From: Aurantiochytrium sp. KH105
Lineage: Eukaryota > Sar > Bigyra > Thraustochytrida > Thraustochytriidae
Assembly: GCA_003116975.1 (NCBI GenBank)
Contig: BGKB01000093.1
Coordinates: forward strand, 124,001 to 188,000
Direction of reading: 5' to 3'
DNA: 64,000 nt
In this document: positions 38,844-49,565 of the stretch, piece after piece
Layout: every line of letters begins with the position of its first letter
Numbering within the stretch: the first letter of the stretch is position 1
Program-made: the position numbers and the translations under genes
The notes under the pieces: generated by a model
What the model saw: only the letters and a program-made list of their open reading frames with translations
What the model was told of the DNA's origin: nothing
Databases searched by the model: none

Positions 38844-39560
38844 TGTATAACTCACGAATGTTTTTTTTTTGGCTCGAGATTGGTGGTCATAATGTATGGA
38901 ATGACTGACGCCTTCCTGCTTGTGGACGCAAACCGGCCCTCCCAGCTTGTTGTCTGCGAAAAGTCCGTCCGTCCGTCCGCCCGCCCGCATGTCGTGCAAG
39001 TTTTGCCCATAAAGACAACCCTCCCCACCCCAAGGAACATGAAGAATCCGCAAACAAATTGCAATGGATCCCGGGCCACCCACGGGCCGTGCATCGCCCC
39101 GAGTCGTCGCTCAGAGTCCCTCCTTCCTCCCTCACCTGAGGCCAGCCAGCCCGCCAGCCAGCTCGACATCCTCGTCGCTTCCGCCTACCACATACTACAT
39201 ATACGCGATGGCTCGGTCCTCGCGCTGCTGGAAGTGGCCAGGCAGCCGGTTCCCGGCCGCCAGCGCAAGTGGGTTATCGCAGCTCCCGCAAGTGGGCGGC
39301 CGGCGCGCGCAAGTGGCGCAAAGCCCGTGCCGCACTTGCGCGGCGGCGCGGGTCTCACAGTCAATGCGACTCGCAAAGTAAGTCTCTCCGGAGGCACGCA
39401 CTCGAAGCGGACGTTCGTTCTCCAAACACGCATCGCGCGCATCGCGTCCAGCGCCGCGGTCCCGGGCGAGCAGAGCCGCGGCGAGGAGCGCGCAGGCGAG
39501 GACGAGCCCCGCGCCGCCCGGGCGCGACGCGGCGGCGCTGCGCGGCGCGGCGCGGCGGAG
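38844..39560. other. Intergenic region upstream of the TPR-like gene
   Basis: GC-rich region with degenerate cagccagc and gtccgtcc simple sequence near 38965-38985 and 39140-39165. The downstream frame is open through it, but the predicted residues are low-complexity, so I place the gene start later. Confidence 0.4.
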
Positions 39561-40547
39561 ATGGCGACGTGCTTCGCGTTCCTGGGACGGGCCCATGGCG
39601 GCGGGGCCGGTACGGCGCGCCATGGGCCCGATGGGGATGGGGCCCGCGGGGGAGACGCCGGCGCCGTGCGGCGGAGGCGCGGCAGCAGCCTGTACTGCGC
39701 CGTGAAGAGGATCAGCTTCGGCGCGCCCGCCGCGCACGACCTCGGGCTCGCCGCAGGCTGCGTCGCGGACGAGGAGGCCGCCCACGCGGGCACGCGCGAC
39801 TTGGGACGTGCGAGAGCCGCCTCGGCGGCGTCGCGGACGCGGACGCGCACCTCGCGCCGCTCGCGCGCCCGGGCGAGGGCGCAGACCGCGGCAGGGACGA
39901 TGACGCAAGCGATGTCCGTCACGGCCGCGCTCGGGGGACCCGGCCTGCCGGGGTCGAGGAGCAGCGCCGCACGCGGTACAGGCAGGACGGCCCCTCTCAC
40001 ACTTGTCAACCCGGCCACCTCCGCCAACGCGTACAGCAGCAGCGGGAGCGGCGGCAGCAGCAATAGCAGCAGCAGCAGCAGCAGCAGGCTGTCGGCCATG
40101 AGAAACTTCTCCCCGCGTCTTGGCAAGGGTTTACGGAAAACTTCAACGCGTTTGGACGAGACTATGCTCGAGCTTGAAACACAAGTTGAGAACCTCCTCA
40201 CTGCAGGCGGGCGACCCTCCGAAATTGCCGAGGCCTTTGCGGAACTTGGTGATGCTCAACTTCAGCAAGGCGCGCTCCCGCAAGCTTTGGAAAGCTTTGC
40301 CTTTGCGCTCTCTTACTCGTCGCCGAGGGCGCAAGCCGTAGCGTACCTGGGTGTGGCCAAGACACGCTATGCCATGGCCAAGAAATTATCCAAGACGAAG
40401 CGCGCAAAGACTCGCGAGGAGGCACTACAAGATATCGAGGCTGCGCTGAAGCTCGTCGCTCGCTTCCATCAAGACACGCCCCTTGAGACCGAGGCCAAGC
40501 AGCTGCACAACGTTGTGCAGGCGCTTCCGTTCAAGGTGTCTGTGTAA
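39561..40547 (+). CDS. TPR-like protein with low-complexity N-terminus (start uncertain)
   Basis: The frame is open from 38880. Candidate starts are the ATG at 39561 (MATCFAFLGRAHGG; 328 residues) and the ATG at 39900 (MTQAMSVTAALGG; 215 residues). The N-terminal part is Arg/Ala/Gly-rich, then Ser/Gly-rich ([18 protein letters not shown]). The conserved-looking part is the last about 145 residues: helical, with TPR-like helix pairs (EIAEAFAELGDAQLQQGALP, QALESFAFALSYSSPRAQA, and EALQDIEAALKLVARFH). It is probably a small adaptor; no catalytic residues are visible. The polyadenylation side faces the convergent amidase-like gene about 290 bp away. Confidence 0.6.
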   Translation: MATCFAFLGRAHGGGAGTARHGPDGDGARGGDAGAVRRRRGSSLYCAVKRISFGAPAAHDLGLAAGCVADEEAAHAGTRDLGRARAASAASRTRTRTSRRSRARARAQTAAGTMTQAMSVTAALGGPGLPGSRSSAARGTGRTAPLTLVNPATSANAYSSSGSGGSSNSSSSSSSRLSAMRNFSPRLGKGLRKTSTRLDETMLELETQVENLLTAGGRPSEIAEAFAELGDAQLQQGALPQALESFAFALSYSSPRAQAVAYLGVAKTRYAMAKKLSKTKRAKTREEALQDIEAALKLVARFHQDTPLETEAKQLHNVVQALPFKVSV

Positions 40548-40835
40548 ACGCTCTTTTCCCGCCTCCACCTATTTCCTCGATTCCTCTTCTTTTTCTTCCT
40601 CTTCTCCTTTTTTGCTCTCGCTGACTATATCCCTTTGTGCCAGGTCGTCCTTGGTTTTCGAAAAGGATCCTGAGCAATCTTTTGTTTCACCTTCGTCTTT
40701 TTACAATTGGCACAACTATTTTCTCTCTACTTCTTCACTACTCATATCGGGCAAAGTCTCTTCCTTGTGCCATGGTTGCGCAACTCCCTTGCGAGTGCTC
40801 TTTCGTTACACTTTTCCCATGATTGACTTTACTTT

Positions 40836-42252
40836 CTACAGTTTTGCTCGTGATTTTGCGGGGCTCGACGATTTTACTTCATTCCAGGCCTCTAACAAGG
40901 CTCGACGAAGAACAGCAAGCTGAATCGCCCGCCATAGCATTTTGAGAATCGTCTTAAAGTTCCCGAGAGCCAAAAGGATGGCGCCTGCGTACAAGATCGT
41001 CGACAGAGCAGGATATTCACGTGCGAGCTGTGCATATCGATCGTAAACTTCATCAAAATCAATAAGCGGGAGCAAGGCCATTTGAGCGGTACGCAAAAGC
41101 ATGACCAAAGTTTTCCAGTCTCGTTTGCTCACAAGAATACCAGCTGCAGTCTGTGCAAGTCCCGCGAGCGTGCCGAGCGTTCCAAAGCGTTGAAGGCTGG
41201 AAAAAGCTCGAAAGAGGTCGTCAAAGACCTTGGCGCCGAGACCGCTCCCAGTCTCGGTACTTCCCTGATCCCGTGTGTCGCGGAGAATGAATACGTGATC
41301 CACATTGACCGCAGAGGCCCAAGATGATATGCGGTCACGTTCAGACCCAACCCAGGCTTCCACCTCGATGCATTCCACGTGTCGAAAGAGATCAGGACGG
41401 TTCCGCTGCAACGCGAGGAAGTCCTCCAAGGACCCACTCGCCTCATTTCTTGCATCAAAGTCGAGTCTCAAGCCGACTTCTCGAATGGCCTCGGCAACTT
41501 GTGAACTCGAGCTTGCCAATGTACCTCTGTTTCATGCACAATGCATTGTAGCACAGTGCGACACAGTGCAATGAGAAACAAAATACAATGAGCCGTCATG
41601 TAAGGATCGCGCACAAAAGATTAGCTCTCCGACGGCGCTTGATTCCCCTTTCCCTCCCTCCCCCCACTGTTTTAGCTCTTTTGGAAAGAAGACAAATCTA
41701 GAAAACTTACAAGATAGCGTTTGTGCAAATGCGCCCGTGCGGCGCTTTGCCACCTCCACGCGACCGACCATGCGAAAATTTCGGTAGAAAACCTTTGCCA
41801 ATGAGTTTTGACATGGCAAGAAAGAGCTGCGCGAGCGAGTACTCTTGGCCAACAAGTTGCTCAAGCTGTTCGAGCCAAGTTTGCGTGTCTTGAGGGCCCA
41901 TGCGCGGTCGAATGACGCGCGGACTCCTCGAGCTTCGGAGCACGGTGTCTAGTGCAAGCGTGCGAATCACAGGTGGACTAATGTGCAGTGCCCGCTGCCG
42001 GTCCAAGACAACTACAACGTGATCATACGTTTGTCCTGTGAGTTTTCTACCCAACGCGTAGACCGGGCCGGCCGTGGCCAAGAGAATAAGATCCCCAGGC
42101 TCCGGGTCTCCAGACATTTTACTTCGTGCAGCGCTCTCAATCCAGGCATCTTCTTTGCGAGCGCGATCGAGACCTTTTTCGAGAGAAAGACTGTCCGGAG
42201 CCAGTATCCGTGTCAACGCACGTGCAAAAGCCTGCACTGTTTTCTCCGTCAT
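40836..42252 (-). CDS. Permuted NlpC/P60 (papain-fold) hydrolase-like protein with C-terminal hydrophobic segment (2 exons)
   Basis: Minus-strand exons 41711-42252 and 40836-41526 join in frame across a 184-bp intron (donor GTAAGT, acceptor AACAG) to 410 residues; the ATG is at 42252. Residues about 50-180 resemble permuted NlpC/P60 (YiiX/LRAT-like) domains: EPGDLILLATAGPVYALGRK, then QTYDHVVVVLD with candidate catalytic His78, a second His90, and RICTNAIL with candidate nucleophile Cys176. In this circularly permuted fold the His comes before the Cys, as here. Known members cleave amide or ester bonds in peptides or lipids. The second half (about 180-410) is of unknown fold and ends with a hydrophobic helix (LSTILYAGAILLALGNFKTI) and a basic tail, so membrane association is plausible. 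It is divergent from the PPIP5K gene. Confidence 0.65.
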
Positions 42253-43011
42253 GACTTTTTGGATATAGCAAAAGACAAACGTGCCACGACGTAGTAGAGA
42301 ATGGCGCGCGCTGATCACTTTGTCCGCGCTGCAGCGCCGAGTAAAACGAAGGCGCCGCGCCAACGACAAAACGAAAAGGCCAACAGCGATCCAAGCTGGG
42401 CCACGAAGCAGCGAAAGAAGAAAAAGACAAATCAACGGAGACGAAAAGTTACTATCCGCGCAATGCGTCCTCAGCACCAGTACACAGGCTTCTCCGCTCC
42501 TTTGCTTTGTTTTGCTTCGTGTTGCTTTCCTTTCCTTTGCTTTGCTTTGCTTTGCTTTGCTTTGCTTTGCTTTGCTTTGCTTTGCTTTGCTTTGCTTGCG
42601 AAAAACGGTGCTGGCGCGTCCGAGTCGCTCGCGCTTTGTTTTGTGTGGCTCTTTTGGGGCCCTCTCATCAACATGTCCTAATCGTTCTACTCGTGCTAAG
42701 AGCTCCAAGAGGTCGAAAAGCTCGAGATCCACAAAGGCTTTCCTTTCTTCTCCTCCGCGCTCCAAACGCCGAATTGACACTGTGAAGAAGGCGTGGCGCA
42801 CGACGCACGGCGCACGCCGCACGAGGCCTGGCTTGCTTGCTTGGCTTGCTGGCTTATCTGCTGGCTTGCTTGCTGGCTGGCTGCCTGGCTGCCTGGCGTT
42901 CGCAGAGGTCTTGAGGTGCGCTGGCGAAAGCGCTGACGTAGATTGGCGTCAACGCGGTGAGCGCGGGAGACAGAAGTCTAGAGGTGCGGGCAAAGCGTCT
43001 CGGGAGCCAGC
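42253..43011. promoter_or_regulatory. Divergent intergenic region with (TTTGC)n repeat
   Basis: This is the shared 5' region of the amidase-like and VIP1 genes. It contains about twelve units of TTTGC at 42536-42597 and a degenerate gcttgctggctggctgcctggct stretch near 42828-42898. No domain-bearing ORF is present. Confidence 0.55.
42536..42597. repeat. (TTTGC)n pentanucleotide array
   Basis: About twelve near-perfect units between two divergent genes, on the 5' side of both. Confidence 0.9.
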
Positions 43012-46000
43012 ATGACGGACTACACGCAGTTCGAGAGCGACCTGCTCGACTTTTCGCGCCACAAGTATGGCGGCCTTGCTAAGCCAACCAAGTCTTCCCC
43101 GATCATTGTGGGCATCTGCGCGATGAAGAAGAAGGCCGAGTCCAAGGCGATGAAGGAAATCATGAACAGGTTGCGGCATCGCGGCGGCATCAACTCGCTC
43201 GTGTTTCCAGAAAAGGTGATTCTCGAGGGCCGCATCGAGGACTGGCCGCGCTGCCACAGTCTCATCTGCTTCTTCTCGGACGGTTTCCCGCTCGAGAAGG
43301 CAGTAGCGTACGCGGAGCTGCGCAAGCCCTTCTTGATCAATGAGATCAAGCCCCAATTTCTTCTCAAGGATCGGCGACACGTCATGAAGCTGATGGAAAA
43401 GTATGGCGTTCCCACGCCAGAGCACGTGGTCATGAATCGGTCCGCCGCGTCGCCCTCTGGATATCCTGTCGGTATCAATAGCGAAGACGACCTCGAAGAA
43501 TACGATGACTACATTGTCGTAAGCGGCGAGCGCATCGACAAGCCTTTCGTGGAGAAGCCGGTCGATGGTGACGACCACAACATTTACATTTACTACCCGC
43601 GTAGCGCGGGTGGAGGAAGCTGCAGGCTCTTTCGCAAAGTCAACGACCGCAGCAGCGAGTTCTTCCCCGACGTCAACAAGGTGCGACGCAATGGCAGCTT
43701 CATTTATGAAAAGTTCATTCGCACCGAGGGCTCTGATGTCAAGGTTTACACTGTGACGTCAGGGTACGCGCACAGCGAGGCGCGCAAGTCACCTACAATT
43801 GATGGAGTGGTCAGCCGCAACGAAGATGGCTTTGAGGTGCGTTACCCGGTGCTGCTCAACAACGAAGAAAAGGAGATTGCCGCGCGAATCGTGGCCGCGA
43901 CGGGCCAGCGCATCTGCGGCTTTGACCTGCTTCGCTCGGATCGTGATTCCTTTGTCTGCGATGTCAATGGGTGGAGCTTTGTCAAGAACAACCAAAAATA
44001 CTATGAGGACTTTGCGCTCATTCTCAGCGACCTAATTCGTCGCGCGATGGGCATGGCGTCTCCGCAGCGATTCTTTCCTGCAGGGTCGGGCTCTCTCTTC
44101 AACGAGGGCTTTGAAGACGATACCTCTGACACGGACACAGAGTCCGGACCGCCCACCCCGGTTGCAAAGGCGCCTTCACTCCGCGCGGCTTCCTTGGCCT
44201 CGCTGAAAGCGTCCGACAATGACGAAGCGACGGACGATAGCCCTCACGAGGAGCTGCGCTGCGTGATTGCAATCGTACGACATGGAGACCGCACGCCAAA
44301 GCAAAAGCTCAAGCTCAAGACAACCCACCACTCGCTGCTCGCTCTCTTTGACAAGTACGGCTCCGGGAACACCCGCGAGGAGCTCAAGCTCAAGTCGGCG
44401 GCGCAGCTGGGCGATGTACTCAAGATTCTCTCAGAGCGCATCGACGACGTGCGGCGCGAGCGCGAGGCCCGTTCGGGAGAGGATTCGGATAGCGAGGAGC
44501 AAGACTACCTGGACGGCCTCTTGCAGGCGCGCACCGTTCTGGAAATGCATGGTACTTTTAAGGGCATCAATCGCAAGGTGCAGCTGAAACCCACGGACTG
44601 GGATCCTGACACGGGCGACATTATCGAAGCCCAGTTCATTCTTAAGTGGGGTGGCGTGCTCACGTTTCCGGGCCGGCACCAGGCCGAGCTCATGGGCCAA
44701 TCATTCCGGCAAAAACTCTATCCTTTCGATGGTCTGCTGCGCTTGCATTCGACGTACCGCCACGATCTCAAGGTTTATAGTTCAAACGAGGGTCGTGTTC
44801 AAGTCACGGCGGCGGCCTTTGCCAAGGGCCTGCTCAGCTTTACGGGTCACTTGACGCCAATCTTGACGAGCCTTGTGCGCAAGTCTGCCGAAGTGGATAG
44901 TCTCTTGGACGACGCGTCGGATGCCAAGCAGCCAATCGAGAATGTCAAAAAGCGTCTCCACGCTGCGCTCTTGGATAAGGAGCCCGTCAAGGACGAGATC
45001 ATGCATCAGGTGGCGCCTACGGGCGCCTCGTCTCTGACGGATTCCTTCAAGCAGATCGACTTCAATCCACGCGCGGCAATGGGAACGCTGAACCTGCACA
45101 TTGTGGGTTTGGTCAAGCAACTCCGCGTTTTAGTCAAGACGCATCGCGAAAAGTTTGGAATCAACAACACGGGCTCTGCGGGTGTGGCAAACACGGGCAA
45201 ATTGCTCGAGGAAAGCTCGCAGAACGCCGAGCCTTCCGCGACCGGGGATATCAAGATGAGTGGCGAGGCAAACGAGGGCGTCTCGGCCTCGTTGGGCCGG
45301 ACCGATGTGGGCCACTCGCTCCAGTCAATCGTGTCGGCTGAAAATGGAACAGCTCTTCTGATGGCCTTGCATCGCTGGTCGAAGCTTGAAAAGGACTTTT
45401 ATGTCCGCAAGAAGGATCGTTTCGACCTTAGCAAGATCCCGGATATTGCCGACAGCGTCAAGTTCGACATGCTACACAACCAACAGCTCCTCAAGCTGCA
45501 ACCGCCGCACTTGCACGAGATCTTCAAGCTTTCTCTCTCGCTCGCAGACATTGTCGTCCCGCAAGAGTACGGCATGACGCCCGAGGAGAAGAAGAGCATC
45601 GGAGGTCGTATCGCACACAACCTGATCGAAAAGGTGCAAGCGGACTTTGCAAACACGGTCTCGTACTGCATCAATGGTCCCCGGGGCAGCGGTAGCGCCC
45701 AGGGCCATTCCGGAAGCGGGCCGGGTGTATCGGCCACGAGTGGATCCACGCGAAAGCTGTCGCATTTGCAAAAAATTGACCCGAACACCGTAACTTCGCA
45801 GCCTGGGGGAGGCAACAACCATACTTCTAACAGTACGAGCAGTTCCGCCGGTGCCAGCGCCAACGCGGCCATGAGCGTTGCTGGGGCAAGTCCACCCGAG
45901 ACGCCGAACAATGACAGCTGCGATTCCTCGGTTGGTGGCGGAAGTGTCGCAAGCGAGGAGACCTTTCACCGTCTCGATCGGCGACATGCGCGTTCGCTCG

Positions 46001-46755
46001 GTATCAAGTCAAGCGACCGTATGGTACGCACGCGTCTATACTTTACGAGCGAGTCGCACCTTCATTCGCTGCTCAACATCTTGCGCTATACCACGCCCGA
46101 GTCGCTGGGTTTGAACCAAGATGACGAGCTGGAGCTGCCCGAGCTCACCGAGGAGGCCAAGGCGAAGCTCGAAGCGATTCCGGAACTGAATTACCTGACG
46201 CATATCGTCTTTCGTCTCTTTGAGTTGTCCCCACGCAATGGCAATGGTCGTAGTTTCCGCCGTCGCCGCAGCGAATCCGACTCTCAAGCCGCATCCGAGG
46301 GCCAATATCCGCGCCGATTTCGCGTGTCGGTGGCCGTTTCGCCCGGTGTCGAAATCCACGTCGGCCCGGACGGCAAGGTCGAGCAGGGTTGCGGAACGCA
46401 GGCTTCCGCCGACAACACAGAGGCTCTTAATGTGCAGAACGGAGCTGCGTACGGCTCCGAGGCTGACATCCAGCTCCTTCCGTGCTCACCTCTCGTGCCG
46501 CTTTGGAACAACATTGAGTTTTCAAAGCTGAACAACCTCTTTCATCACGTACTCAAGGATGTCAACAACGAGCTCGCTCAGGAAGCCGAGGAGGCCAAGA
46601 CGCCGCATGTCTCTCGCGAGGTTCAGGCCAACGCCGAGGCTGAACTTCTCGACGAGGCAAGCAAGCTTAGGATTGACGTCATGACAAGTCCGCGACCGGC
46701 GCCTCTGCCCGTGACGAGTGAGGATGTTCCCGTGCGCAGCCTCAACGAGAGCTGA
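43012..46755 (+). CDS. VIP1: VIP1/PPIP5K, diphosphoinositol-pentakisphosphate kinase with phosphatase-like domain
   Basis: The intronless ORF of 1247 residues begins at an ATG at 43012. Residues about 22-355 are the ATP-grasp kinase: IVGICAMKKKAESKAMKEIM, CHSLICFFSDGFPLEKA, KPFLINEIKPQFLLKDRR, FVEKPVDGDDHNIYIYYP, and FLICDVNGWSF-like (FVCDVNGWSFVKNNQKYYED). Residues about 415-1140 are the histidine-acid-phosphatase-like domain with IVRHGDRTPKQKLK (His424) and LYFTSESHLHSL. The kinase makes 1-diphosphate inositol phosphates (1-InsP7, InsP8), and the phosphatase part can reverse this; the products signal phosphate and energy state. The RHGDRTP motif is intact. Low-complexity Ser/Gly/Asn insertions (about 905-985) split the phosphatase region. 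Length and domain order match the family. Confidence 0.95.
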   Translation: MTDYTQFESDLLDFSRHKYGGLAKPTKSSPIIVGICAMKKKAESKAMKEIMNRLRHRGGINSLVFPEKVILEGRIEDWPRCHSLICFFSDGFPLEKAVAYAELRKPFLINEIKPQFLLKDRRHVMKLMEKYGVPTPEHVVMNRSAASPSGYPVGINSEDDLEEYDDYIVVSGERIDKPFVEKPVDGDDHNIYIYYPRSAGGGSCRLFRKVNDRSSEFFPDVNKVRRNGSFIYEKFIRTEGSDVKVYTVTSGYAHSEARKSPTIDGVVSRNEDGFEVRYPVLLNNEEKEIAARIVAATGQRICGFDLLRSDRDSFVCDVNGWSFVKNNQKYYEDFALILSDLIRRAMGMASPQRFFPAGSGSLFNEGFEDDTSDTDTESGPPTPVAKAPSLRAASLASLKASDNDEATDDSPHEELRCVIAIVRHGDRTPKQKLKLKTTHHSLLALFDKYGSGNTREELKLKSAAQLGDVLKILSERIDDVRREREARSGEDSDSEEQDYLDGLLQARTVLEMHGTFKGINRKVQLKPTDWDPDTGDIIEAQFILKWGGVLTFPGRHQAELMGQSFRQKLYPFDGLLRLHSTYRHDLKVYSSNEGRVQVTAAAFAKGLLSFTGHLTPILTSLVRKSAEVDSLLDDASDAKQPIENVKKRLHAALLDKEPVKDEIMHQVAPTGASSLTDSFKQIDFNPRAAMGTLNLHIVGLVKQLRVLVKTHREKFGINNTGSAGVANTGKLLEESSQNAEPSATGDIKMSGEANEGVSASLGRTDVGHSLQSIVSAENGTALLMALHRWSKLEKDFYVRKKDRFDLSKIPDIADSVKFDMLHNQQLLKLQPPHLHEIFKLSLSLADIVVPQEYGMTPEEKKSIGGRIAHNLIEKVQADFANTVSYCINGPRGSGSAQGHSGSGPGVSATSGSTRKLSHLQKIDPNTVTSQPGGGNNHTSNSTSSSAGASANAAMSVAGASPPETPNNDSCDSSVGGGSVASEETFHRLDRRHARSLGIKSSDRMVRTRLYFTSESHLHSLLNILRYTTPESLGLNQDDELELPELTEEAKAKLEAIPELNYLTHIVFRLFELSPRNGNGRSFRRRRSESDSQAASEGQYPRRFRVSVAVSPGVEIHVGPDGKVEQGCGTQASADNTEALNVQNGAAYGSEADIQLLPCSPLVPLWNNIEFSKLNNLFHHVLKDVNNELAQEAEEAKTPHVSREVQANAEAELLDEASKLRIDVMTSPRPAPLPVTSEDVPVRSLNES

Positions 46756-47401
46756 TCTCCTTTTTCTCTTCGAGATCGAGTCGAGGCCAAACCATCCATC
46801 ATCGTCGTCTTCTTTTTCCTTGACAGTTTCCTGTTCAAGAGCAAAGGCAAATGTTTCTCTGGTTCTCGACCTCTTTTCACGTCAAACAATTACGTAGATT
46901 TTCTTTTCTTTTCTGGTTTGTTTATTTTCTTCCTCGCTGGTCTGGTGTTTTTGATCTCCCTCTTCCTTTGTGTGTGTGTGTGTTATGAAGAAAGGTCCTG
47001 ACGATGATGTTCAAACTCGAGCAGCACCACAAACACAGCAGCAGCAGTAGTGATAGCAACATGGACGAAGCAAAACAAGCACGGACGCGAGCACTTTCGA
47101 TAGCCCTCCTTCTCTTCACCCATCCTTTCGTGTATGCGTTCGTTCATTCACTCATTCATCCACTCCCAAGGGATGCAACAACACAGAGGCAAGTCTCCGT
47201 GTTTCTCTGCCAGTGCTGTAAGAACAGCAGCAGCAGCAGCAGAAACAAAGGAGACAATGAAAAGAATAGGGAAGGGAGAGAAAGAAAAAGTGCTCGGCTC
47301 ACGCTCGCTTACCCCAGTGTGCGTACTACTGCTTGTGCTGGTCAAATGCCGGTTCGCTCGCCGTACGCGCGCAAGGAGAAATTGCAATCGCCTATGTTTA
47401 C
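46756..47401. other. Convergent 3' intergenic region
   Basis: It lies between the VIP1 and methyltransferase stop codons. It contains (GT)n near 46970-46982 and short agcagcagc runs near 47035-47048 and 47225-47242. No gene was seen. Confidence 0.4.
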
Positions 47402-48309
47402 TTACTCCTTTTCTTCACCACCCTCCTTTTGCGCAACGAAAATGTAGTGCACGTTGGTGGAGTCCTTGGCCTCGGGCTGAGCAGCGGTCATGACTGTTGG
47501 TTTTGCTACCGTGGAGACGGAGACGCGCCAGGGGTACTCGTCATTCTCGAGGTAGCCGAGACGGTTATCCGGGACGCCATAAGAAATCATGAAGAAGATG
47601 CCATTGGGCTTGAGCACACGCACACACTCAGCGAGCATCTTGGACACGTTGCCAGTGGATCCCTCGCCGCAGAGAATAGAGTCCATCGTGCCTTTGTCGA
47701 TGATGCAGTCAAAGGTTTCGTCGCTAAAGTCCAAATGGCACGCGTTCATGACCTGCCACGTGAGCGTAGACTTGTCCTTGTGGCGCTCCTTCATCTGGTC
47801 AATGACCACTTTGGAGATGTCAATGTTGGCAATCGACGTAAAGTTGTCCTCGTACATGTCCTCCGTCATTCCTGTGTGTGTGCCAAAATATAAATTAAGC
47901 ATGTGACGTTTTGAGAACAAGCGTGAGTCGACAAGGTCCAACGATTGTAAAAACAAGTCCGTGTAGAAAAAGAATTTGAAGGAAATGGAAACCGCACTTA
48001 CGCGAGTTGCCACATCCGATGTTCAAGATGTTGTCGCTTTCCTTGACGCCTGCTCCCCGGAGCTTGTCCTTGAGGCCAGAGTACCTCTGGTACCAGTCAA
48101 AGGCCTCCGGGTCCTTGGTGTACCTGCGCAAAGGGAAATTCGCAGTGGACAGAAAGACGGACCCCATTGTTAGTGAGAGAGTGAGTAAAGCGCGCTCTGC
48201 GGAATAATCAATCTTTCATCGACATTAAAACAGGGATGCGCCGTCGAGCTTGCGCGCGTATGCGAACCTACCTCTCATCCCAGTACTGGTGCCGGCCGTA
48301 CTGCGCCAT
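47402..48309 (-). CDS. EEF1AKMT4/METTL13-like class-I methyltransferase (3 exons)
   Basis: Minus-strand exons 48272-48309, 48002-48123 and 47402-47871 join in frame to 209 residues. Donors are GTAGGT and GTAAGT, acceptors GCAG and ACAG. It begins MAQYGRHQYWDERYTKDPEA, the 'YW-x-x-RY' start of this family. Motif I is NILNIGCGNSRMTEDMYED (SAM-binding loop at about 47-53). IANIDISKVVIDQMKERH supplies the acidic ribose-binding residue, and CIIDKGTMDSILCG is the post-I DKGTLD motif. Known relatives methylate lysines of translation elongation factor 1A. Lys36-type versus N-terminal methylation cannot be told from sequence. The protein is single-domain, unlike METTL13, so EEF1AKMT4 is the closer model. 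Confidence 0.88.
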
Positions 48310-49565
48310 TTCTACCTGCTGCTGGCGCGCGTCGCGCGAACGGCTTCTCTGCTCGACGAAGGAGGCGACGAAGGCGTCGCGGGCTCGTCGCCGCTCTCCG
48401 CGTGCGTGCTCGGCCTGGCGACTGCGCGCGCGGTGGCGGGCGGCGTCGGGAGGCGCGCCGTAACGGGGGCGGCCAGCTGACCTGCACGCGAGCGGCTCTC
48501 GGCGCGGGCGCGGGCGTGGGCGCTTGCTCGCACGACGGGCTCGCTCGTTCCTGGCTCGGCACGATCGACGTTTGAGATCGAGCGAATCGCCCAAGTCTGA
48601 CTGACGCCGCCCAAACACTTGTAACGCCACCAATACTCGTGTTGCGCGTCGCTTTACTGCACTTGCTGGATCGGACCGCCACAGTACGTCATTATACAAC
48701 TAGCCTCGTTACTAATAGTGGTATAATAATAGGTAGTGGGAGTGAGGGATGCGCAACGGCACTCTCGCAGTTGGGTCTTCTCGGCTCGGCTCGGCTCGGC
48801 TCGGCTCGGCTCGGCTCGGCTCGGCTCGGCTCGGCTCGGCTCAACTCGGCCTATTTGGCTGGCCCAGTACGCGACAAAGCCCTGTAAAAAAGTCTTTTGG
48901 AAAAGTTGTAGATGAGATCGTCAAAAAGACAAGCACGAATCAGGAAATTAAAAGTCAACTGGGAGAAAGAAGCTCGTGTTTGCAACAGCAAACGTATTCT
49001 CCTACTTGGGATAGCTGGCGACAGTGACTTTCTCTTCTCAACAAATCTTCAGCCCAAATCTTTTCATGCTCGAAGCAAAAAAAGAGTTCAAGTACGTTGT
49101 TTTTGACCAAAAGTAACCATCGATGCAAGCGAAGAGATGGTGACCACTGTTCTCGTCCGAATAAAAAACCTGTTCCGCTTTGCATTGTGCATTGCACACC
49201 TGAAAGCGAGGGACATGAAGAAGCCAAAATACAATCATGCACAGCAAAGTTTGGTTGACATTGAAAAGCTGTTTTCCTTTTATTGCAGTGCAATTAAAAG
49301 CGAGGCGTTTCTTCTTTCAGATGCTGCTCAGCAGACTTTGAGAGGAAATAGAACGCTTCGTTTCTCTCACATGATGCACATCAAAGCTCGAAAGAATTGC
49401 AAAGCTTGCTTCACATGCTGCACGAGGCAGGAAGGCCACGAACTCAGCTGCCCCCAATGAACAAAGATGTGTACAAAAAGATGGTTTCGGTGCGACGCTA
49501 GTTTATGAGGATTCACCAAAGGCGCCAGAGAGTTCTACCGAACGTTTGGATAAGTAACTGGGTTT
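48310..49565. other. Intergenic region with (TCGGC)n array
   Basis: The 5' flank of the methyltransferase gene is GC-rich. A perfect array of about thirteen TCGGC units lies at about 48777-48840. The remainder (48850-49560) is AT-richer with short ORFs lacking any domain. Confidence 0.5.
48777..48840. repeat. (TCGGC)n pentanucleotide array
   Basis: About thirteen perfect 5-bp units; the perfection suggests a young, unstable minisatellite. Confidence 0.92.
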
